This document shows positions 1 through 5,961 of a stretch of 6,444 nt of DNA, in pieces. Source of the stretch: an uncultured bacterium. GTDB taxonomy: Bacteria > Pseudomonadota > Gammaproteobacteria > Burkholderiales > Burkholderiaceae_D. How positions within the stretch are numbered: position 1 is the stretch's first letter; each line of letters opens with the position of its first letter. The notes beneath the pieces are model-generated. The model made no database searches. It was not told the DNA's origin and saw nothing but the letters and a program-made list of their open reading frames with translations. Made by a program: the position numbers and the translations under genes. The stretch is taken from positions 1 to 6,444 of the forward strand of contig CAIQLE010000237.1 of assembly GCA_903872555.1 (NCBI GenBank). The letters are read 5' to 3'.

Positions 1-391
1 GTATGGCCGAGATGCCGCCAACCAGCATCATCACATGCATGCCCGGCAGCAGGCTGATATGAAAACGCATCGATTCCATCAAATTCAGGGGTGAGCTCGA
101 CGAGCACAAACCCTCCAGCGTGGCGATAGGTGTGCGCGTCGTATCCCAATACAAGCCTAATAACATCCCACCGATACCCAGTGCCAACATCACATTCGGC
201 GGCGACAGTCCGTCCCGTTGCGGGCGCAGCCATGTCAGCGCTGCGCAGCCTGAGCCCACGCCGGCCAGCGTCAGCAGCATTAAATAATTATCGCCGCTTC
301 CCACACTACGAACCAGCCACAAAGTCAGGGCGACAGAAACCAGTAATGCCAGGGTGGCAAGATTATTCGGAATATTTTTAATCGCATTCAT
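1..391 (-). CDS. Unrecognised divergent membrane protein, N-terminal part (runs off left edge)
   Basis: An uninterrupted minus-strand reading frame begins at an ATG at 391-389 and is still open at the window edge, giving 130 codons. An in-frame TAA lies about 30 nt upstream of this ATG, so the start cannot move far. The protein begins MNAIKNIPNNLATLALLV. It has strongly hydrophobic stretches at about residues 10-27, 36-54, 66-82 and 114-130, each long enough to span a membrane, with a polar loop at about 55-65 (WLRPQRDG) and a Ser-rich segment (CSSSS) near 95-100. The last visible part contains two histidines in a hydrophobic setting (FHISLLPGMHVMM). I do not recognise the family. No good ribosome binding site precedes the ATG. 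It is divergent from the cox operon and shares its intergenic region, so shared regulation is possible but unproven. Membrane location is inferred from hydrophobicity alone. Confidence 0.7.
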   Translation of the reverse strand, partial: MNAIKNIPNNLATLALLVSVALTLWLVRSVGSGDNYLMLLTLAGVGSGCAALTWLRPQRDGLSPPNVMLALGIGGMLLGLYWDTTRTPIATLEGLCSSSSPLNLMESMRFHISLLPGMHVMMLVGGISAI

Positions 392-457
392 ATCGGCAAT
401 ATGTATACCACTTATTTGATGTTAGTATGACTGGCCGGTTGCAAAAAATCCTAACAG

Positions 458-482
458 TTTGCATTATTACTAATAGTGCAAA
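458..482. promoter_or_regulatory. 25-bp near-perfect dyad, candidate operator
   Basis: The left arm TTTGCATTATTA (458-469) and the right arm TAATAGTGCAAA (471-482) are reverse complements at 11 of 12 positions, separated by the single base C at 470. A dyad of this length in the divergent intergenic region is typical of a dimeric regulator's binding site. The sequence does not identify the regulator and no regulator gene lies in the window. It does not match the CRP/FNR or CooA half-site patterns I know. Confidence 0.5.
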
Positions 483-510
483 AAAAATAATAGTGCATTA
501 AATAAGCATT
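460..510. repeat. 17-bp-period direct repeats built on TGCA-N7-TAATAG
   Basis: TGCA occurs at 460, 477 and 494, exactly 17 bp apart. The first two units (460-476 and 477-493) share TGCA, then seven variable bases, then TAATAG. The third (494-510) starts TGCATTA and then diverges. The ten-mer TAATAGTGCA therefore appears twice, at 471-480 and 488-497. The array overlaps the dyad at 458-482. It is probably a multi-site regulator binding region, though the function is inferred from position only. Confidence 0.5.
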
Positions 511-526
511 CACAGAACACGGAGTA

Positions 527-569
527 ATGTAAAAAGCAGTTGCCTTAGATCGGATGTAAAAAATGCAGT
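527..569. repeat. Pair of direct repeats ATGTAAAAA-(n)-GCAGT
   Basis: ATGTAAAAAGCAGT at 527-540 is repeated as ATGTAAAAAATGCAGT at 554-569, differing by a two-base insertion before GCAGT. The copies start 27 bp apart and lie 47-89 nt upstream of the coxM start, in the probable promoter or leader region. They could be a second regulator site or a chance A-rich similarity. Confidence 0.35.
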
Positions 570-615
570 ATCCGGCGACACCAGATCGCAGGAATAAAAA
601 TACAAGGAGACAAAG

Positions 616-1479
616 ATGATTCCACCTTCATTTGATTACCATTGCCCCAAAACGGTGTCCGAAGCAGTCGCATTACTGGATAAATTTGGTGACGAAGCAA
701 AAATTCTGGCGGGCGGCCATAGCCTCTTGCCGATGATGAAATTGCGCTTCACCGAACCTGCCAATCTTATCGACCTGAATAAAGTCCCTGAACTCAGGGG
801 CATTAAAGAAGAAGGTGGCGTCATCAAGATCGGATCCATGACCACTGAAAATCAGGTCTTGTATTCCGATTTACTGCTCAAGAAAGTCCCTCTGCTGCCG
901 GAAGCAGCCAAACTGATCGCCGACCCTCAGGTTCGTAATCGCGGCACCATCGGTGGCGATATTGCCCACGGTGACCCTGCGAATGATCATCCGGCCATCG
1001 CGATGGCACTCGATGCCAGCTTTGTGCTTCAGGGTCCGAACGGCCAGCGCAAAGTGAAAGCGGTCGATTTCTTTCACGGCACCTACATGACTGAGATGGC
1101 CGAGAATGAAATTCTGGTATCCATAGAAGTCGCTCCCTTTGCTCCTAAGACGGGCTATGCCTATCACAAGCTCAAGCGCAAGACTGGCGACTGGGCAACG
1201 GCTGCTGCCGCGGTCGTGCTGCAAATGTCGGCCGGCAAAGTCACCCATGTTGCTATTGGCCTGACCAACGTTGCACCCACCGCCATGCGTGCTACAGCTG
1301 CTGAACAGCTCATGATAGGCAAGGAAATTACCCCGGCCCTGTTGGATCAGGTTGCAGAGAGCGTGCGCTCCATCTGTGATCCTGCAGAGGATCTGCGTGG
1401 TGATGCTGAATATAAAACAGCGATGGCCGGCGAGATGACGCGCCGCGCTATTACGGCCGCCATGGCCCACTGCCAATAA
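616..1479 (+). CDS. coxM: Aerobic carbon monoxide dehydrogenase, medium FAD-binding subunit CoxM
   Basis: This is the flavoprotein subunit of the CO dehydrogenase heterohexamer (LMS)2. It takes electrons from the CoxS iron-sulfur clusters and passes them toward the respiratory quinone pool. The 287 residues match the usual length (about 288 in Oligotropha carboxidovorans). Both FAD pyrophosphate-binding motifs of the family are present: AGGHS at residues 32-36 and TIGGD at 111-115, the same numbering as in the Oligotropha protein. The N-terminal FAD domain spans about residues 1-175, and the C-terminal CO-dehydrogenase flavoprotein domain about 178-285, containing the KLKRKTGDWATAA segment. 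The ATG at 616 is preceded by AAGGAG at 604-609 with a 6-nt spacer, which supports this start. It is the first gene of the operon, 21 nt ahead of coxS. Residue 193 is Trp, discussed as a finding. Confidence 0.97.
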   Translation: MIPPSFDYHCPKTVSEAVALLDKFGDEAKILAGGHSLLPMMKLRFTEPANLIDLNKVPELRGIKEEGGVIKIGSMTTENQVLYSDLLLKKVPLLPEAAKLIADPQVRNRGTIGGDIAHGDPANDHPAIAMALDASFVLQGPNGQRKVKAVDFFHGTYMTEMAENEILVSIEVAPFAPKTGYAYHKLKRKTGDWATAAAAVVLQMSAGKVTHVAIGLTNVAPTAMRATAAEQLMIGKEITPALLDQVAESVRSICDPAEDLRGDAEYKTAMAGEMTRRAITAAMAHCQ

Positions 1480-1500
1480 TAAAAATCGGAGGAATACGCT

Positions 1501-1998
1501 ATGACTAAGAAAATGGTTTCCATGAATGTGAACGGCAAAAAAGTAGAAGAAGCCGTTGAGCCACGTACTCTGCTCGTTCACTTTCTGCGTGAAAAAATGA
1601 ATCTGACCGGTGCCCACATCGGTTGTGAAACCAGCCATTGTGGCGCGTGCACGGTAGATATTGACGGTGAATCCGTCAAATCCTGCACCTGCTTTGCAGT
1701 GCAGTGTGAGGGCAGTGAAGTCCTGACCGTAGAAGGCCTTGCACAAGGCGGCGTACTGCATGCGGTTCAGGAAGGCTTTTATAAAGAGCATGGCCTGCAG
1801 TGTGGTTTCTGCACCCCCGGCATGCTGACCCGTGCATATCGTTTTTTACAAGAGAATCCTAATCCTACCGAAGAAGAAATTCGCTCAGGTATGTCAGGTA
1901 ATTTGTGCCGCTGCACCGGTTATCAAAATATTGTGAAGGCAGTTCAGTACGCAGCCAACAAGCTGCGTGAAGACGCTAAAAAGCCAGTCGCTGCCTAA
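1501..1998 (+). CDS. coxS: Aerobic carbon monoxide dehydrogenase, small [2Fe-2S] subunit CoxS
   Basis: This subunit carries two [2Fe-2S] clusters that relay electrons from the molybdenum site in CoxL to FAD in CoxM. At 165 residues it is the normal family size. The N-terminal plant-ferredoxin-like domain (about residues 4-78) has Cys42, Cys47, Cys50 and Cys62 in the pattern [10 protein letters not shown]...SC, which ligate the FAD-proximal cluster. The C-terminal four-helix domain (about 84-155) has Cys101, Cys104, Cys136 and Cys138 in QCGFC and CRC, which ligate the molybdenum-proximal cluster. All eight ligands are intact. It shares this architecture with xanthine dehydrogenase and isoquinoline oxidoreductase small subunits, so assignment to CO dehydrogenase rests on the neighbouring CoxL. 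A strong ribosome binding site, GGAGGA at 1488-1493, sits 7 nt before the ATG. Confidence 0.97.
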   Translation: MTKKMVSMNVNGKKVEEAVEPRTLLVHFLREKMNLTGAHIGCETSHCGACTVDIDGESVKSCTCFAVQCEGSEVLTVEGLAQGGVLHAVQEGFYKEHGLQCGFCTPGMLTRAYRFLQENPNPTEEEIRSGMSGNLCRCTGYQNIVKAVQYAANKLREDAKKPVAA

Positions 1999-2024
1999 CT
2001 CAATCAATTAATTCGGAGACTACT

Positions 2025-4421
2025 ATGAATGCACCTGATCGCAAGGCCGCCCTGCAGGGTATGGGCGATTCCCGCCTTCGTAAAGAAGATGCGCGTTTTA
2101 TTCAAGGCAAGGGCAATTATGTTGATGACATCAAGCTGCCCGGCATGCTGCACATGGACATCGTGCGCTCGCCACTGGCCCATGCACGCATCAAGAAAAT
2201 CAATAAAGAAAAAGCACTCGCCATCCCTGGCGTGATCGCGGTTCTCACTGCTGATGATCTGAAGCCACTCAAGCTGCACTGGATGCCGACGCTGGCCGGT
2301 GACGTGGCAGCGGTGCTGGCGGATGAGAAGGTTCATTTCCAGATGCAAGAAGTGGCCGTCGTTATCGCAGAAGATCGCTACATCGCAGCTGACGGTGTTG
2401 AGGCGGTTGAAGTTGAATATGAAGAACTGCCTGTCGTGATTGATCCCTTCAAGGCGCTGGAAAAAGATGCACCGGTGCTGCGTGAAGATCTGGCCGGCAA
2501 GACGGAAGGTGCGCACGGTAAGCGTTATCACCACAATCATATCTTTACCTGGGATGCGGGCGACAAAGAAGCGACCGATGCTGCATTTGCTACTGCACCG
2601 GTGACTGTTTCAGAAAAACTGCTGTATCCACGCGTGCATCCTTGCCCGCTCGAGACTTGCGGTGCCGTGGCTTCGTTCGATCCTATTCGTGGCGAACTGA
2701 CCACCTACCTCACCAGTCAGGCGCCGCACATTGTGCGTACCGTCGTGTCCATGTTGTCAGGTATTCCTGAATCCAAGGTGCGTATTGTGTCGCCTGATAT
2801 TGGCGGTGGTTTTGGTAACAAGGTCGGTATTTATCCTGGCTATGTTTGCGCCATTGTTTCCTCTATCGTGCTCGGCCGTCCTGTCAAATGGATTGAAGAC
2901 CGTATTGAGAACTTGTCTTCTACAGCCTTTGCCCGCGATTACCACATGACCGGTGAACTGGCCGCCACAGCTGACGGAAAAATCCTCGGTCTGCGCACAC
3001 ACGTGATCGCCGACCACGGTGCTTTCGATGCCTGTGCTGACCCTACCAAATTCCCTGCAGGTTTGTTCCATATCTGTTCCGGTTCATATGACATACCGGC
3101 AGCCCACTGCACAGTGGAAGGCGTGTACACCAATAAAGCACCAGGCGGCGTGGCCTATCGTTGTTCCTTCCGTGTCACTGAGGCGGTGTATCTGATTGAG
3201 CGCATGGTGGACGTGCTGGCGCAGAAGCTGAATATGGACAAGGCTGAAATTCGTAAGAAAAATTTCATCCGTAAAGAACAGTTCCCTTACACCTCAGCTT
3301 TTGGTTTTGAATATGATTCGGGTGATTACGATACCGCGCTCGATAAAGTACTCGATGCGGTCGACTACAAAGCCCTGCGTGCCGAACAGGCTGTCAAACG
3401 TGCCGATCCGAATTGCCCAACGCTGATGGGTATTGGTCTGGTGACCTTTACCGAGATCGTTGGTGCCGGTCCATCCAAGATCTGTGACATTCTCGGTGTG
3501 GGCATGTTTGATTCCTGCGAAATTCGTATCCATCCTACCGGCAGTGCCATCGCCCGTATGGGAACCATCACCCAGGGTCAGGGACACCAGACTACCTATG
3601 CGCAGATCATTGCGACGGAACTGGGTATTCCTTCTGAAGTGATTCAGGTTGAAGAAGGTGATACCAGCACAGCACCGTATGGACTGGGAACGTATGGTTC
3701 GCGTTCCACGCCGGTGGCAGGCGCTGCGATTGCTCTGGCGGCGCGAAAAATCCATGCCAAGGCAAAAAAACTGGCTGCACATTTGCTGGAAGTCGGCGAG
3801 AACGATCTCGAATGGGAAATCGATCGTTTCAAAGTCAAAGGCAACGCAGAAAAATTCAAGACCATGTCAGAAATTGCCTGGGCTGCTTACCATCAGCCGC
3901 CAGCAGGTATGGAGCCAGGTCTGGAAGCAGTGCATTACTACGATCCACCGAACTTCACTTTCCCGTTTGGTATCTACCTATGTGTAGTCGATATCGATAA
4001 GGGCACAGGCGAAACCAAGATCCGCCGCTTCTATGCGTTGGATGACTGCGGTACACGTATTAACCCGATGATTATTGAAGGCCAGATTCATGGTGGTCTG
4101 ACAGAAGGTTTTGCTGTAGCGATGGGTCAGCTCTTGTCGTTTGATGCGCAAGGCAATATTCAGGGTAATAGTCTGATGGATTATTTCCTGCCGACCGCTG
4201 TTGAGACACCGCACTGGGAGACTGATTTCACCGTAACACCTTCACCCCACCATCCTATCGGTGCCAAAGGTGTGGCTGAGTCACCTCACGTGGGCAGCAT
4301 CCCAACCTTCACGGCTGCCATGGTGGATGCGTTTGCTCACCTCGGTGTAACGCATCTGGAAATGCCGCACACGGCCTACAGAATCTGGAAAGAGCTTAAG
4401 GCTCATGGTTTGACTCACTAA
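2025..4421 (+). CDS. coxL: Form I aerobic carbon monoxide dehydrogenase, large Mo-Cu subunit CoxL
   Basis: This is the catalytic subunit, oxidising CO with water to CO2, two protons and two electrons at a CuSMo(=O)OH centre held by molybdopterin cytosine dinucleotide. It has 798 residues (about 809 in Oligotropha). An a/b hammerhead domain (about 22-140) is followed by the large molybdenum-binding domain (about 160-785). The active-site loop VAYRCSFR at 376-383 places Cys380, the copper ligand, in the form I signature AYxCSFR. Gln232 (SQAPH), the GGGFG motif at 260-264 and Glu752 (GVAESPH) correspond to Oligotropha Gln240, the cofactor-contact Gly motif and the catalytic base Glu763. All key residues are present, so the enzyme is predicted to be functional. 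GGAG at 2015-2018 lies 6 nt before the ATG. The stop codon overlaps the ribosome binding site of coxG, suggesting translational coupling. No signal peptide is seen, consistent with a cytoplasmic enzyme bound to the inner face of the membrane. Confidence 0.98.
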   Translation: MNAPDRKAALQGMGDSRLRKEDARFIQGKGNYVDDIKLPGMLHMDIVRSPLAHARIKKINKEKALAIPGVIAVLTADDLKPLKLHWMPTLAGDVAAVLADEKVHFQMQEVAVVIAEDRYIAADGVEAVEVEYEELPVVIDPFKALEKDAPVLREDLAGKTEGAHGKRYHHNHIFTWDAGDKEATDAAFATAPVTVSEKLLYPRVHPCPLETCGAVASFDPIRGELTTYLTSQAPHIVRTVVSMLSGIPESKVRIVSPDIGGGFGNKVGIYPGYVCAIVSSIVLGRPVKWIEDRIENLSSTAFARDYHMTGELAATADGKILGLRTHVIADHGAFDACADPTKFPAGLFHICSGSYDIPAAHCTVEGVYTNKAPGGVAYRCSFRVTEAVYLIERMVDVLAQKLNMDKAEIRKKNFIRKEQFPYTSAFGFEYDSGDYDTALDKVLDAVDYKALRAEQAVKRADPNCPTLMGIGLVTFTEIVGAGPSKICDILGVGMFDSCEIRIHPTGSAIARMGTITQGQGHQTTYAQIIATELGIPSEVIQVEEGDTSTAPYGLGTYGSRSTPVAGAAIALAARKIHAKAKKLAAHLLEVGENDLEWEIDRFKVKGNAEKFKTMSEIAWAAYHQPPAGMEPGLEAVHYYDPPNFTFPFGIYLCVVDIDKGTGETKIRRFYALDDCGTRINPMIIEGQIHGGLTEGFAVAMGQLLSFDAQGNIQGNSLMDYFLPTAVETPHWETDFTVTPSPHHPIGAKGVAESPHVGSIPTFTAAMVDAFAHLGVTHLEMPHTAYRIWKELKAHGLTH

Positions 4422-4433
4422 AGGAACACACTG

Positions 4434-5042
4434 ATGCAAGTAACGCTTGATAAAAGCTATCCTATCAAGGCACCCCTCGACGCTTGTTGGGGGGTGTTGT
4501 CGGATATAACCGAGTTGGCGACCTGTATGCCAGGCGCTGCTATTACAGAGAAACTCGACGATAAAAACTACAAAGGCAGTGTCAAGGTCAAGGTAGGGCC
4601 GGCCACAGCAGCTTTTGCCGGTGATATTGAAGTGATTTCCATTGATGCAGCAACGCGCACCCTGGTCATGATGGGCAAGGGTGCAGACAAAGGCGGTTCT
4701 TCCGCTTCCATGCAATTGACGGCAACACTGGTCGCCGGTGCCGATGGCACCACCAGTTTGCTAGGCAAGGCTGATGTGATCGTGAACGGTAAATTTGCAC
4801 AGTTCGGCGGTCGCATGATGACCTCGGTTTCTGACATGATTCTGGCGCAGTTTGCCGGTAATTTCGAAATCAAAGCCATCGCTGCAACACCGGCAGGTTC
4901 GGCATCGTCGGCAGCGTCCTCTGAAGCGGCTGCGCCGCAGGCGGCAGCGCCTGCGCAAGCCGTGACTGAACTGAATGGTCTGGCCATTGCGTGGATGCTG
5001 GTCAAAGACTTTTTTGGTCGGCTGTTTGGCAGAAAGTCATAA
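4434..5042 (+). CDS. coxG: CO dehydrogenase accessory protein CoxG (SRPBCC fold, membrane-tethered)
   Basis: This 202-residue protein belongs to the CO dehydrogenase subunit G family, which has the START/SRPBCC hydrophobic-pocket fold. Family members are proposed to attach CO dehydrogenase to the cytoplasmic membrane, and mycobacterial CoxG has been linked to quinone handling for the enzyme. Residues 1-148 form the SRPBCC domain, including the typical N-terminal segment IKAPLDACWGVLSD and the CMPGA motif at 31-35. An Ala/Ser/Pro/Gln-rich flexible linker follows at about 149-178. Last comes a C-terminal helix, LNGLAIAWMLVKDFFGRLFG (about 180-199), hydrophobic then basic, well suited to sit on or in the membrane. 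The gene begins 12 nt after coxL, with AAAGGA at 4420-4425 overlapping the coxL stop. In the Oligotropha cluster coxG lies downstream of coxDEF, whereas here it sits directly behind coxL. Confidence 0.92.
   Translation: MQVTLDKSYPIKAPLDACWGVLSDITELATCMPGAAITEKLDDKNYKGSVKVKVGPATAAFAGDIEVISIDAATRTLVMMGKGADKGGSSASMQLTATLVAGADGTTSLLGKADVIVNGKFAQFGGRMMTSVSDMILAQFAGNFEIKAIAATPAGSASSAASSEAAAPQAAAPAQAVTELNGLAIAWMLVKDFFGRLFGRKS
4936..4955. repeat. GC-rich perfect inverted repeat inside coxG linker
   Basis: CGCAGGCG (4936-4943), the loop GCAG (4944-4947) and CGCCTGCG (4948-4955) form a perfect 8-bp stem with a 4-nt loop in the part of coxG that encodes the Ala/Pro/Gln-rich linker. It has no following U-run, so it is not an intrinsic terminator. 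It may slow ribosomes or affect mRNA stability, or simply reflect GCN-rich alanine codons. Confidence 0.4.
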
Positions 5043-5048
5043 AAAACG

Positions 5049-5960
5049 ATGACACCTAAAGACGTGTCAGGTTTGCTGGCGTCATCCGGCTATGTCCCCG
5101 ACGAAGGTCTGGCGACCCTAGTCTGGATGGCAACAGCGCTGCAACGCCCCATGCTGCTCGAAGGTGAAGCCGGCGTAGGCAAGACGGCGATTGCGCACGC
5201 CTTGTCGCTTGCACTCGACCGCCCTTTGTTCCGGCTTCAGTGTCATGAAAGTCTGGATTTAAATCAAGCAGTCTATGAATGGAATTACAGCAAACAATTG
5301 CTCGAAATCCGTTTGCGTGAAGCCGAGCAGGGCGTAGGCGAAAGCCTGCGACAGGATTTGTTTTCAGAAGCGTTTTTGCTGAAACGGCCTCTGATGCAGG
5401 CGATTACATCGGACAGACCTGCTGTCTTACTGATCGATGAAATTGATCGTGCCGATGAGTCCTTTGAAGCCTACCTGTTGGAAGTCTTGGGTGAGTATCA
5501 AATCTCGGTGCCGGAGTTCGGTACCGTCAAAGCGAAAACTCAGCCCATCGTTGTCCTCACCAGCAATGGCACGCGCGATTTATCAGATGCTTTGCGCCGA
5601 CGCTGTCTTTATCACTATGTGGATTACCCTAGTCTGCCGCGTGAGATAGAGATCGTTAAAAAAATGGTGCCTGATGCGAATCTCGTGCTGGTACAGCAGG
5701 CAGTAAGCTTTGTGCAGAAACTCAGGAAACAAGATCTGGAAAAAGTGCCGGGCATTGCTGAAACACTGGACTGGGTGCGTGTACTTTGCGCCATGGGACA
5801 AGATAGTGTGCCAGACGATCCGGATATGATTCGCGCCTGCCTGTCTTCTTTACTGAAGACCCGATCAGACCAGTGGCAGATGGGGACTGAAATTATTTCA
5901 AAACTGCAGTCAGAAAGCCGGGTCGGCATTGATGTCGGCATTGCCGGGGATCTGCGCTAG
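5049..5960 (+). CDS. coxD: MoxR-family AAA+ ATPase CoxD, CO dehydrogenase maturation factor
   Basis: This is a 303-residue AAA+ ATPase of the MoxR type. In Oligotropha carboxidovorans CoxD is required to build the CuSMo centre of CO dehydrogenase after the apoenzyme has folded. Walker A is GEAGVGKT at residues 39-46 and Walker B is LLIDEID at 127-133. Sensor 1 is the Asn in TSNGTRDL (Asn173), and an Arg-finger-like cluster follows in ALRRRC (183-185). The C-terminal lid covers about 205-300. All nucleotide-binding residues are intact. It starts only 6 nt after the coxG stop, and its ribosome binding site is poor (purines AGAAAG near 5031-5036), so it is probably translated by coupling to coxG. 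The family resembles NorQ/CbbQ and other MoxR members that pair with VWA-domain proteins; the partner here is CoxE, immediately downstream. Confidence 0.95.
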   Translation: MTPKDVSGLLASSGYVPDEGLATLVWMATALQRPMLLEGEAGVGKTAIAHALSLALDRPLFRLQCHESLDLNQAVYEWNYSKQLLEIRLREAEQGVGESLRQDLFSEAFLLKRPLMQAITSDRPAVLLIDEIDRADESFEAYLLEVLGEYQISVPEFGTVKAKTQPIVVLTSNGTRDLSDALRRRCLYHYVDYPSLPREIEIVKKMVPDANLVLVQQAVSFVQKLRKQDLEKVPGIAETLDWVRVLCAMGQDSVPDDPDMIRACLSSLLKTRSDQWQMGTEIISKLQSESRVGIDVGIAGDLR

Positions 5961-5961
5961 T

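Larger units (their letters stand above)
392..615. promoter_or_regulatory. Divergent intergenic region, presumed cox operon control region
   Basis: This 224-nt stretch lies between two divergent genes and is clearly richer in A and T than the flanking coding DNA. It contains a long imperfect dyad and direct repeats (listed separately). I see no convincing sigma-70 or sigma-54 promoter. The best -10-like hexamer on the + strand is AATAAT at 486-491, just downstream of the dyad, but it has no well-spaced -35 partner, as expected for an activator-dependent promoter. TTGCAA (439-444) with CATTAT (462-467) at 17-bp spacing is another weak pair. The region ends in a strong ribosome binding site for coxM, AAGGAG at 604-609. 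No tRNA or other gene is visible here. Confidence 0.6.

Noticed and set aside
114..130. MHYT-type sensor domain in the divergent membrane protein, suggested by the GMH sequence
   Set aside because: Only a Met-His pair in a hydrophobic segment is seen (coordinates are residues of that protein). The repeated motif and six-helix layout of MHYT domains cannot be shown from the visible part.
130..381. Plus-strand 83-codon frame rich in Ser, Arg and Pro
   Set aside because: It lies opposite the minus-strand membrane protein frame, which is open across the whole segment and has coherent hydrophobic segments. The plus-strand product has no recognisable features.
432..443. TGGC...TTGC pattern resembling a sigma-54 promoter
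   Set aside because: The two elements are only 3 bp apart, whereas a -24/-12 promoter needs about 7 bp between TGGC and TTGC.
458..482. Dyad as a CooA, FNR or CRP site
   Set aside because: The half sites (TTTGCATTATTA) do not match TGTCA-N6-CGACA, TTGAT-N4-ATCAA or TGTGA-N6-TCACA.
871..1791. Long (306-codon) antisense frame across coxM and coxS
   Set aside because: It is a shadow of two well-supported genes, crosses their boundary, and encodes a composition with no domain. Long antisense frames are common opposite codon-biased genes.
2004..2540. Antisense 178-codon frame opposite the start of coxL
   Set aside because: It is a shadow of coxL with no recognisable motif.
4471..4496. CACCCC...GGGGTG inverted repeat early in coxG
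   Set aside because: It has a six-base stem with a 14-nt loop inside a conserved coding segment (APLDACWGV). It is more simply explained by the codons used, and no U-run follows it.
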